Shown: positions 53,563-61,429 of the stretch, piece by piece
How positions within the stretch are numbered: position 1 is the stretch's first letter
Layout: the number at the start of each line of letters is the position of its first letter
Source of the DNA: an uncultured Dehalococcoidia bacterium
GTDB taxonomy: Bacteria > Chloroflexota > Dehalococcoidia > Lucifugimonadales > UBA3495
DNA length: 64,000 bases
Assembly: GCA_951812535.1 (NCBI GenBank)
Contig: CATOSK010000009.1
Span: 104,436 to 168,435, forward strand
Reading direction: 5' to 3'
The notes under the pieces: model-generated
The model's database searches: none
Told to the model about the DNA's origin: nothing
What the model saw: only the letters and a program-made list of their open reading frames with translations
Position numbers and translations under genes: made by a program

Positions 53563-53950
53563 ACTCCCCCCCTCTTGCCCGTTTTACACGGAAGGCTCCC
53601 CCCCTGAACCCCCCAAAAGGTTTGGGAATTCCCTTCAGGTTTCCTTTGGTCCATCCGAGAAATCAACTGTCACCCGGGGGAGACAGTTTTCGGGGAGACG
53701 TTGATGTCGCTGGGTTGAAACTCTGCGTCGTCTCCCCGATCCCCGATCCAAACCCTGCCGGGCACAGCCTTGCCTAACCACGTCCTTGTCCTACCCTGTC
53801 CAGCCTTGCCCCAAGCGAACCATGCCACGCCCCAACCCTGTCCCTGCCTCGAAGTCCCTGCCTCGTATCCCACGCCGGGCCTCGCCGGGCAATACAATGC
53901 CCCGCATCGCCCAGCCCGGCCTCGCCGAGTGCCTGCCTCGAAATCCCCGA
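53563..53950. other. Purine/pyrimidine-skewed degenerate repeat tract
   Basis: About 390 bases without a supported gene. From 53750 to 53940 the plus strand carries many variants of CCTTGCC, CCTGCCTCG and CCCCAACCCTG, giving a strong strand skew (C/T-rich plus strand). It lies just upstream of the terminase gene, where packaging sites often lie, but no defined site is seen. Confidence 0.5.
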
Positions 53951-54112
53951 CTACTGGATAACCGGGGAATAGGTACCGCTGTGCTTATCTTTCTCGTGGT
54001 GTTCCATCCAACCATTCAAGGATTCGATCGGCTCCAGGCGGTCGAACCTCGCGCCTTCCCCGCAGCGCTTGCATTCGATGGTAACGACGTATCCGGTGGT
54101 GCTGGTGCTCAT
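53951..54112 (-). CDS. Small zinc-ribbon-like protein
   Basis: A 53-residue protein with IECKRCGEGARFDRLEP and GWMEHHEKDKHSG, where two Cys and later His residues could bind zinc. A strong GGAGGATAGA site precedes ATG 54112, which favours a real gene. It is the first gene of the head-operon strand inside attR. Function unknown. Confidence 0.6.
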   Translation of the reverse strand: MSTSTTGYVVTIECKRCGEGARFDRLEPIESLNGWMEHHEKDKHSGTYSPVIQ

Positions 54113-54405
54113 TCTATCCTCCGGCTCAAATCGTGGGCAAAATCTCCGGGCCATGCCCTTATCCTACCAGAACCCCCCCGGACACACTTACCCTTACCCC
54201 CCTCACCTGCGCCATCCGCGTTCATTTTCCAAATTCCCCTCACTCTTCCCGTTTTTTATAGTGCGTCAAGACCGCCCAACCCGCACTCCCCAGCCTTACC
54301 CGACGTTAACCCGTCAAGGGACCGGCTGATTGGTTTGGGACAGCCGGTAGTAAAACCCCATGCCTTCCCGGAGTCGTGCAAGGGAGACGCTCCGTAGGCT
54401 ATGTT

Positions 54406-54474
54406 GTGTGGTAGAATTTGGGAACGAAAATCTGGCAAGGGCACCTCCAACCGAGTGTGGGAAGGAATGTGGGA
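54406..54474. repeat. GTGGGA motif cluster near attR
   Basis: TGTGGGA occurs at 54456 and 54468, 12 bases apart, in the same orientation and spacing as near attL. A weaker form, GTGTGGTAGAATTTGGGA, lies at 54406. The strong pair ends 43 bases from the attR core. Confidence 0.45.
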
Positions 54475-54516
54475 TAAAACCCCAAAACCCCCCAAAACCG
54501 TGCTTAGTTCGGTAGA

Positions 54517-54529
54517 CGCCAGCTCCACC
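54517..54529 (+). other. Right attachment core (attR)
   Basis: CGCCAGCTCCACC, identical to the tRNA-Ala 3' end at 45235-45247. It is embedded in the 3' tail of a serine-recombinase remnant. Confidence 0.75.
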
Positions 54530-54768
54530 ACCGTATCCAATACTGCGAACTCCGCCATTCAAGGCGATTTCAGCGGCGTCCGCTCCCCCTATAGCACTGT
54601 CCTCCGGCGTGGGGATCGTATAGACAATCGTCGCCCCGCCGGGCCGCACCAGCACCTCCTTGACGAATGACCGCACGAAGGCTTTGGTCTCGGTGAGTTC
54701 GCTGGTCTTGAGGAACTCGCTCATTTCGCTAGCGAAGGCAGCGATGGTGTCGGCGCTGTCCATCAACT
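54517..54768 (-). pseudogene. C-terminal remnant of a large serine recombinase
   Basis: About 83 residues: SEMSEFLKTSELTETKAFVR, FVKEVLVRPGGATIVYTIP and PEDSAIGGADAAEIALNGG, the C-terminal pattern of large serine recombinases/integrases. The catalytic and zinc domains are missing. The frame runs into the att core as GYGGGAG; in an integrase next to tRNA-Ala this would continue antisense into the tRNA. Here it continues into the phage element instead. At the other side it joins, near 54769, a segment copied from the sensor-kinase 3' end. Confidence 0.7.
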
Positions 54769-54833
54769 CCCGCCGCCGATGTTCTTCGGAAACTGGACAC
54801 TCAGGAGCGCCTTGCCCACAAAGGTAGGGCCTG

Positions 54834-57191
54834 TCAGGCGTCGCGGGGGTCGGGCATGCGGTAGCCGACGCTGCGCACGCTGAAAATCCAGGCCGGGCTG
54901 TGGGCATCGTCGCCCAGCTTGGCGCGGAGCTTCCTGACGAAGTTGCGCACCAGGTTCACCCCTCCCGCCTGGCGTCCGCTCCAGACCTGGCCCAGCAGGG
55001 CATCGTAGGCGACCACGTGTCCCGCGTTCTGCGAGAGCACCCGCAGCAGCTCGTACTCCTTCGCCGTCAGCTCGACCGGGCGCCCAGCCACCGTCACCCG
55101 CCGCTCCCCGTAGTGGATGGCCAGGTCGCCCAGGACGAAGGGCTCGGGCCGGGTGGCGCGGCGCAGCGCCGCCCCCACCCGGGCGGTCAGCTCGGTGGGG
55201 GAGAAGGGCTTGACCAGGTAGTCGGTGGCCCCGGCCCTCAGGGCCTCGGCAATGGTCTCGTCCCGGCCGTAGCCGGAGATGAAGACCACCGGCAGACCGG
55301 CCAGCTCGGGGACGCTCCCCATCAGCTCGATGCCGTCGGCGCCGTGCAGCACCAGGTCCAGCAGGACCAGGTGCGGCCTTTCGGCGCGGACGGTGCGCGA
55401 GAGCTGCTCTTGATCCCCCGTAACCGCCACGGCGTAGCCCGCCTCGGTGAGGGTGTGGCGCACGTAGCGCAGCGTCTGCGGGTCGTCGTCCACCACCAGG
55501 ATCCGGGCGGTCTCCCCCGCCGCGGGAGCCGTGCCGGACGCCGCCCCGCGGTCGCCGGCGGGATCGCTCTGCCAGGCATCCCCAGCCACCGGGACTGTGA
55601 AGGTGAACCGGGCCCCCTGGCCGATCCCGCCGCTCTCGGCCCGGATGCGGCCGCCGTGGGCCTCGACCAACCCCCGGCAGATGATCAGCCCCAGGCCCAT
55701 GCCGTCCGCTGCCCGGCCGCCGCCTTCGTCGTCGGGGGCGTACCTGCGGAACATGTGGGGCAGCCGCTCGGGGGCCACCCCCCGGCCCTCGTCCTGGACC
55801 GAGACGGCCACGTGCGAGCCGTCGCGCTCGGCCTCAACGCGGATCGGGGCGGAGTCGGGCGAGTGCCGGGCGGCGTTGAAGAGCAGGTTGTTCAGCACCT
55901 GCACGATGCGCCGCCGGTCGGCCATCACCCGGGGCAGGTCCGGCGGCAGGTCGATGAGTACGGTGTGCCGGCCGCCGGCGGACAGGAAAGTGCTGCGCGC
56001 CCCCTCGATCAGCGCGGCCATCTCGGAGGGCTCGGGGGCCACCGACAGGGTGCCCGCCTCGATGCGCCCGGCATCCAGCAGGTCTCCAATGAGCCCCCGC
56101 ATGTGGTCGGCCTGCTCCTCGATGATCCGGTGGAACTCGTGCCGTTCGGCCGGGTCCAACCCTTCAGAGTCCTCCAGCAGAGTGGCGGCGGAGCCCTTGA
56201 TCGACGTGAGCGGCCCGCGCAGCTCGTGGCTCACCATGCCCAGAAAGTCCGCCTGCAGCCGTTCCAGCTCCTGGAGCGGCGCCAGGTCCTGCAGCGTGAT
56301 CACCACCGATATGACCTCCCCGTCGCCGCCGGGGATGGGAGTCACGTTGACCAGCGTGGTGATGCTGCGCCCGTCCGGGACCGAGGTCACCACCTCCTCG
56401 GCTCGCAGCGTCCGGGAGCCGGCCAGCGCCTGGGGCAGCGTCAGCTCGCTGAGCACGATTTCGCTCCCGTCGGAGAAGCGGCAGGTGGCGGTCTGTACCA
56501 GGTCCTCCGCCGGACGGCCCGCCTGGAGCAGGCCACCGGCCAGGCGCCGCGCCTCCCGGTTCATCGACACCGGACGCCCGCTGCGGGCATCGAACACCAC
56601 CACTCCCACCGGCGAGGTCTCGATCAGGGCCTCCAGGTCGGCCCGGGCGCCCTGCTCGGCCCGGTGGGTCCGGGCGTTGGCCACGGCCGAGGCCGCCTGC
56701 GCCGCGAACAGCGCCAGCACCTCCTCGTCCTCGCCGGTGAACTCGGGGCCGGTCTGCTTCTCGCCCAGGAAGAAGTTGCCCACCTGCACCCCCCGGTGGT
56801 GCATCGGCGTCCCCAGGAAGGTGTTGACGATCACGCCCTCGGTGTTGAAGCCCATCGAGGCGATAAAGGTGGGCAGGTCCGCCACCCGCAGGGGTGAGGG
56901 CACGTCCCGCAGCGCTTCGAAGACCCGCAGGCTGTCGGTCCACCCCTCGACCTGTCGCCTTTCGTCGGGCGTGAAGCCGGAGGTAACGGCGTCCTCAAGA
57001 GCGCGGGCCTCGTCGATGGTGACGATGACTGCAAAGCGGGCGCCGGTCAGGGCGCGGGCGGACTCGGCGATCTCGTGCAGCACGGTGTCGACGTCCAGGC
57101 TGGCGTTGACCCGCAGGATGGCCGAGGACAGCGCGGCGATCCGCTCCCGCAGCGCCTGGATCTCCCGCTCCGGCTGGCTGCTGCTGCTCAT
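54834..57191 (-). CDS. Soluble GAF-PAS histidine kinase fused to receiver and winged-helix output
   Basis: A 785-residue one-chain two-component system. Order: a GAF domain (about 20-180), PAS (about 185-300), HisKA with H322 in GMVSHELRGPL, HATPase (about 430-545; LNNLLFNAARHS N box and MGLGLIICRGLVEAHGG), a receiver with D612 in LVLLDLVLHG and DDD near 570, and an OmpR-type winged helix (about 690-780, LTAKEYELLRVL and VRNFVRKLRAKLGDD). No membrane helix is seen. Sensor, phosphoacceptor and DNA-binding output share one chain, so it may regulate genes directly. GAAGGAG precedes ATG 57191. Confidence 0.93.
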   Translation of the reverse strand: MSSSSQPEREIQALRERIAALSSAILRVNASLDVDTVLHEIAESARALTGARFAVIVTIDEARALEDAVTSGFTPDERRQVEGWTDSLRVFEALRDVPSPLRVADLPTFIASMGFNTEGVIVNTFLGTPMHHRGVQVGNFFLGEKQTGPEFTGEDEEVLALFAAQAASAVANARTHRAEQGARADLEALIETSPVGVVVFDARSGRPVSMNREARRLAGGLLQAGRPAEDLVQTATCRFSDGSEIVLSELTLPQALAGSRTLRAEEVVTSVPDGRSITTLVNVTPIPGGDGEVISVVITLQDLAPLQELERLQADFLGMVSHELRGPLTSIKGSAATLLEDSEGLDPAERHEFHRIIEEQADHMRGLIGDLLDAGRIEAGTLSVAPEPSEMAALIEGARSTFLSAGGRHTVLIDLPPDLPRVMADRRRIVQVLNNLLFNAARHSPDSAPIRVEAERDGSHVAVSVQDEGRGVAPERLPHMFRRYAPDDEGGGRAADGMGLGLIICRGLVEAHGGRIRAESGGIGQGARFTFTVPVAGDAWQSDPAGDRGAASGTAPAAGETARILVVDDDPQTLRYVRHTLTEAGYAVAVTGDQEQLSRTVRAERPHLVLLDLVLHGADGIELMGSVPELAGLPVVFISGYGRDETIAEALRAGATDYLVKPFSPTELTARVGAALRRATRPEPFVLGDLAIHYGERRVTVAGRPVELTAKEYELLRVLSQNAGHVVAYDALLGQVWSGRQAGGVNLVRNFVRKLRAKLGDDAHSPAWIFSVRSVGYRMPDPRDA

Positions 57192-57432
57192 TGGCTGCTC
57201 CTTCGCATCCCGAAATCTGACCCCGGCCGGTCCGGCCCGTCAATGCTCACGCCAGCGTGCCGGGGGCGCGCCTAGGGGTATGTCCGACCCGTCTGGGGCC
57301 GGAGATAATGGAAAGAATACCACAATTGGCGGTATGGATACCCTAAGTTGATGTAAAGAGTGCTGTGGTTATTTCGTGTTCACTCAAGTGCCTATATTGG
57401 TGGGATGTCGGTGAGGATGATCCAGGTTTGTT
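57192..57432. other. Intergenic region upstream of the sensor kinase
   Basis: About 240 bases between the kinase gene and an IS4-type relic, with no gene. The kinase promoter presumably lies here. ACCACAATTGGCGGTATGG near 57317 and an A-rich stretch follow; no clear box is assigned. Confidence 0.45.
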
Positions 57433-57780
57433 CTATCTGGGATACCGGACTGCCAGCGGGGTGCAACGGCGCCGCGCGGTGGCTTGGTCCCACTTGAGAG
57501 TGGGGTCAACCACCAGGGCCGGACGGTTTAGGGGCAACCAAGCCAGGACCCACCGGAGCAACGGGGTGAAACATCGAGCAGCGTCTGGTTGGGTCTGGCT
57601 GAAGCGGGCCTGGTCGCTGCCGTTGTAAAGCCACTGCTTGAGATACTGCGCAGGTTGTTCCAATTGTGCCAGCGGAAGCAGGCCGGGGCCCAGAGTTCCG
57701 GCGAGCGGCGCCGGGAAGAATAGGTAGGCAGAGCTGCAGTACCGGGCCGGATAATCGTGGCAGCCGGATAATCGTGGCAG
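57433..57780 (-). pseudogene. IS4-type transposase N-terminal relic
   Basis: EQPAQYLKQWLYNGSDQARF followed by RCFTPLLRWVLAWLPLNRPALVVDPT resembles the N-terminal region of IS4-family transposases with the first DDE aspartate (VVDPT). Upstream fragments in other frames (ALPTYSSRRRSPELWAPACF) show that it is frameshifted. The catalytic core is missing. It lies in the divergent region between the kinase and the LRR gene. Confidence 0.55.
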
Positions 57781-57795
57781 AAAGAGGTGAGGTAA

Positions 57796-60136
57796 ATGCG
57801 TTTAAGTCGTCTGTTGCACCTGAAGTCATTCACTTGGTTTGAGGCAAACAGAGTGGCGGAATCCCCGGAGGCCTCTCATGCCACGGACAGACGCGGTTTA
57901 AGCCGTTATAAGTTGGCCCCTCTGAGTTTCAGGCTCGCGCTGATAATGATTCCGCTGCTGGCCCTGTCCCTTGCGCTGGTCGCAGTGGCTTCGGCCCAAA
58001 CGCCTGTCGGTCCGACGGATCCCCCAGCTTCTTACTGCACCAGCGGCAAAGCCGTCCCCGACCCCGACGACCACTCCGGACTGGTGGCCGACTGCGTTGC
58101 CCTTATGGCGTCCGGGGACACCCTTCAGGGCACCAGCACCCTGGATTGGAGCTACGACAGATACATCCTCACCGGCATAGTTCGGCCGGAACTGAGGCAC
58201 TGGAGCGAGTTGAGGTACAGGTACCTCAAAAACAATGAGCTCGGCGGCCCAATCAACGCCTCGCTGACGAACCTGACCAAACTGTCGCGCCTGCGCCTCC
58301 AGGACAACCAGCTCACCGGAATGATCCCGGTGACCCTGCTGGAAATGGACAATCTGCAACAACTGCAACTCAGCGGAAACCAGCTCATCGGCTGCGTGCC
58401 GGCCGGCCTCTTGAGTTTGAAGTTCAACGACCTGAGCTCCCTGGGGCTGCCGACCTGCACCGCGGAGCAGCTGTGCGCCAACGACGCCAACCACATTACC
58501 GTGCCCGGCCACGCCGAAAAACCCGGCCTGGTCAGCGATTGCGCCGCTCTCATGGACGCCAGGGATACCCTTCTGGGCACGTCGGACCTGGACTGGAAGT
58601 ACGGACTTTCCATCTACCATTGAGAAGGCGCAAAAATACGCCCGGGGACAGCCTGGGTGGTGCGGCTGGACCTGCATGACAAGGGCCTGACGGGAACCAT
58701 ACCTGCGGAGCTGGGCGGCCTGACGTACCTCACGCATCTGCACCTGTCGCGGAATCAGCTCACCGGCGAGATTCCGGCAGCCCTGGGCAGCCTGACCTAG
58801 CTGGCGGAGTTGCGGCTGGCACACAACCAGCTCTCGGGTTCCATCCCCGCCGAAATAGGTGGTCTGTCTAGGCTCGACAAGCTCGTCGTGGCAAACAACG
58901 AGCTGTCCGGGGCCATCCCCGCGGAGCTGGGGAATCTGTCCAGCCTGACGACGCTCAACTTGTGGAACAATCAGCTTTCCGGGGAAATTCCCGCCGAACT
59001 GGCCAATCTGTCCAGTCCGACCAGGCTTGGGGTCGGTGAGAACGAATTCTCCGGCTGCCTGGCCTATGCACTCCGTTCACTCCAGCACATCCCGACCAGC
59101 GACCTTGGCGAATTGAGCCTGGACTGGTGCCCGCCGTCGCCCGAGGACACATGCCACGCGGACGGCGTGGTGCCCGACCGGGACAACAATGCGGGCCTGC
59201 TGGCAGACTGCCTGGCCCTCGCGTCGATGCTTTCCCACTGGAAGGCCCATTCCGCCCTGAACTGGGACCTCGACCAGGGACATATTGCCAACTGGCAGGG
59301 AGTTACTGTTGGAGGTTCTCCCCAGCGGGTAACCAGCCTGGTAGTGCCGCGCAGTGGGTTGTCCCGCACCATCCCGCCGGAAATAGGCGAGCTCTCCGAC
59401 CTGCGGCACCTGGACCTCAGCGGCAACGGCCTGTGGTGGGAGGTTCCGGGAGAGATGGGCAACCTGACCGAGTTGAGAGACCTTGACCTGTCCAGCAACC
59501 GATCGGAAGGGGATGTATGCGGTGTTCTGCACAACCTGCCAGAGTTGCAGACCCTGGATCTGGGCGGCAATCGATGTCTGGTTTGCACGTCCTCCCGCCC
59601 GTGGGCGTCGACCGGTTTGAGACATGTCGATTTCGGCAACACCTCTATCGCTGGATTGCCCCTGTGGTTCTACACCAATCATGGAGAGTTGCGGTATCTC
59701 AACCTGAGCAACTCTTACTGGGAATCCATTCCCGCAGCATTGGGCAATCTGGCAAATCTGGAGCACCTCGACTTTTACAACAACAGCCCCAATGTCAACG
59801 ATATAGACAGTCAGCTGATCCCCAGGGAGATGGAAAACTTGAGCAATCTGAGACACCTCGACCCATCGCTAAGGGAACGCGTAATCGTTGATACCGATTA
59901 TTCCGGCGCCCTGCCGGGAGAACTGGGCAACCTCGCCAATCTCGAATTCCTCAACGTGGGAAACCGCTGGCTGACGGGACATTCCCTGCGCAACTCGACA
60001 AATTGAGCAAATTGGAATATCTCAATTCCAGAGGAAACCAACTGTCGGGTGAGATACCGGGAGAGTTGGGTGATATGACCAATCTGCGAGTGCTCCAATT
60101 GGGAAGCAACCGCTTTACGGGAATGCTCCCCTCGGC
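57796..60136 (+). pseudogene. Secreted leucine-rich-repeat protein, interrupted
   Basis: A secreted LRR protein of about 780 residues when rejoined. A signal segment lies at residues 46-70 (LALIMIPLLALSLALVAVASA). Repeats of the GxIPAELGNLTxLxxL type follow ([36 protein letters not shown]). Breaks: a TGA at 58621 where TGG (Trp) fits, a TAG at 58798 where CAG (Gln) fits, and one missing G near 59976. The gene ends at about 60136 by fusion to a winged-helix fragment. Three independent lesions mean a true pseudogene. Confidence 0.8.
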
Positions 60137-60420
60137 AAGCTGGGCGACGACCCCCAGAGCCCGGCCTGGATTTTCAGCGTGCGCGGCGTCGGCTACCGCA
60201 TGCCCGCCCCCCCGCGACGCCTGACAGACCCCACCTTCGTGGGCAAGGCGCTCCGGGGTGTCCAGTTCCCGAAGAATATCGGCGGTGGGCATCTGCTGGA
60301 CCGGGTCTGGAGCGGGAAGGGCGGCGGCCTGCGGCTCATGCGCACCATGGTTGCCAAGCTGCGCGGCAAGCTGGGGGGAGACACTCGCAAGCCCGCCACG
60401 TCCTCACTGAGTCCCGGGCG
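60137..60420 (+). pseudogene. Two winged-helix fragments of kinase-type regulators
   Basis: KLGDDPQSPAWIFSVRGVGY (60137-60200) plus 90 bases of non-coding flank match the kinase C-terminus and 3' flank at 54769-54918, inverted. Immediately after, LLDRVWSGKGGG and MRTMVAKLRGKLGGDTRKPA (60292-60400) match the same winged helix again. They are tail fragments of related regulators joined end to end, with no start and no upstream domain. Confidence 0.65.
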
Positions 60421-60680
60421 AGCTAATGGATGCCGGTAGGGGAGGGGCAGCGTGAGGAGTCCACGATTGGAGGGACGATCCTTGAAATTGACACCTGACC
60501 AACCCCTCTGCCAAGGAAGGAGATGGCAAGAGAGAAATTGGCCACGCCAGAGCATAACCCAGAAATCCGACAACTCCCGGATTCCCAACCAAGAACTGCA
60601 CGATACGGTTCCGTTGGCGGTGACGAATCAAGTCCTCGGCACGGTCCGCCAGCCTATCTCTGATCCTCATCGATTGCCTC
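60421..60680. other. Intergenic stretch before the IS5 relic
   Basis: About 260 bases. No gene is supported; frames on both strands are open but match nothing I recognise. It may include the lost 5' end of the IS5-type element. Confidence 0.4.
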
Positions 60681-61420
60681 ATGAATTGGGTTAGGAAAAC
60701 TTGGGTGTCAAACCCTGTAAGTGCAATCATTATGCGCAGTTCCTGCCACTGGAACCGCCTGCCCAAGGAATTGGGGGACGACCGCACCATCCACCGGACC
60801 TTCCAGCGTTGGGTGGAACTCGGGGTGCTGGAGCGGGTCTGGGCGGTGCTGGTCGAAGAGTGCGAGGAACTGGCGGCTGTGGAACGGGAATGGCAGTCTG
60901 CGGACTGCCCGATGGGCAAGGCCCGTTTTGGGGGGATTCAGTCGGCGCCAACCCGACAGACCGGGCCAAGGCGGCCAGCAAGCGGAGCCTCCTGGTTGAC
61001 GGGGCTGGTGGGCCGCTGAGCGCAGGGGTTGCTGGAGCCAATGTTCACGACACCAAGCTGCTGGCGCTGACCCTGGAAAGCCTGGCGCTGACCGTGGAAA
61101 GCATAGTAGTGGATCGGCCTGCTGATGCTATTGAGAACCCGGGTCTGGACGAGGGATACGGTAATCCAACCGGCCACCAGGCCGTGGCGGGTCACGGGTA
61201 CCGGGGACACATCCGGCGCATGGAGGAGGAGAAACTGGATGCTCAGGGGGTGAAACGCTATCCCGCCCGCCGGCGGGTTGTGGAGCGAACTCTGGCATGG
61301 CTGTCAAAGTGCCGTGCAATCCTGGCGCGCTGCGACAAGAAGGCATCCAACTACATCGGCCTCGTCCAATTGGCCTGCGCTCTGCTCTGGTACCGCCGCC
61401 AGCGCCAAATCAGATTTTGA
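60681..61420 (+). pseudogene. IS5-family transposase, truncated and frameshifted
   Basis: HWNRLPKELGDDRTIHRTFQ and VEREWQSADCPMGKARFGG are the N-terminal half of an IS5-type (IS427-like) DDE transposase. PTDRAKAASKRSLLVDGAGG, GYRGHIRRMEEEKL and PARRRVVERTLAWLSKCRAI continue in another frame. A missing G in the six-G run at 60930-60935 would join them as GGDSVGANPT. The usual first 60 residues are absent, and no inverted repeats were seen. Its stop is ten bases from the next gene's stop. Confidence 0.8.
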
Positions 61421-61429
61421 GATCGTTTC

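Larger units (their letters stand above)
45235..54529. mobile_element. Compact phage-derived element at tRNA-Ala (capsid genes, no tail)
   Basis: The 9.3-kb block lies between 13-bp att repeats. All genes are on the minus strand, with AlpA-like regulator next to attL and, from the right, a small zinc protein, terminase (broken), HNH nuclease, major capsid, P-loop protein, prohead protease, connector/fibre protein, portal and a presumed head protein. No tail tube, tape measure, lysis, replication or integrase gene was found. This gene set is like capsid-forming phage satellites, or it may be an eroded prophage. The portal lies after the capsid, the reverse of the usual order. Confidence 0.75.

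Noticed and set aside
54900..56897. A long open frame antisense to the sensor kinase
   Set aside because: It is low-complexity His/Gly/Pro-rich translation of the opposite strand of a gene with complete kinase domains.
60404..60919. A 171-codon minus-strand frame over the IS5 relic
   Set aside because: It is antisense to transposase sequence and contains no recognisable domain.
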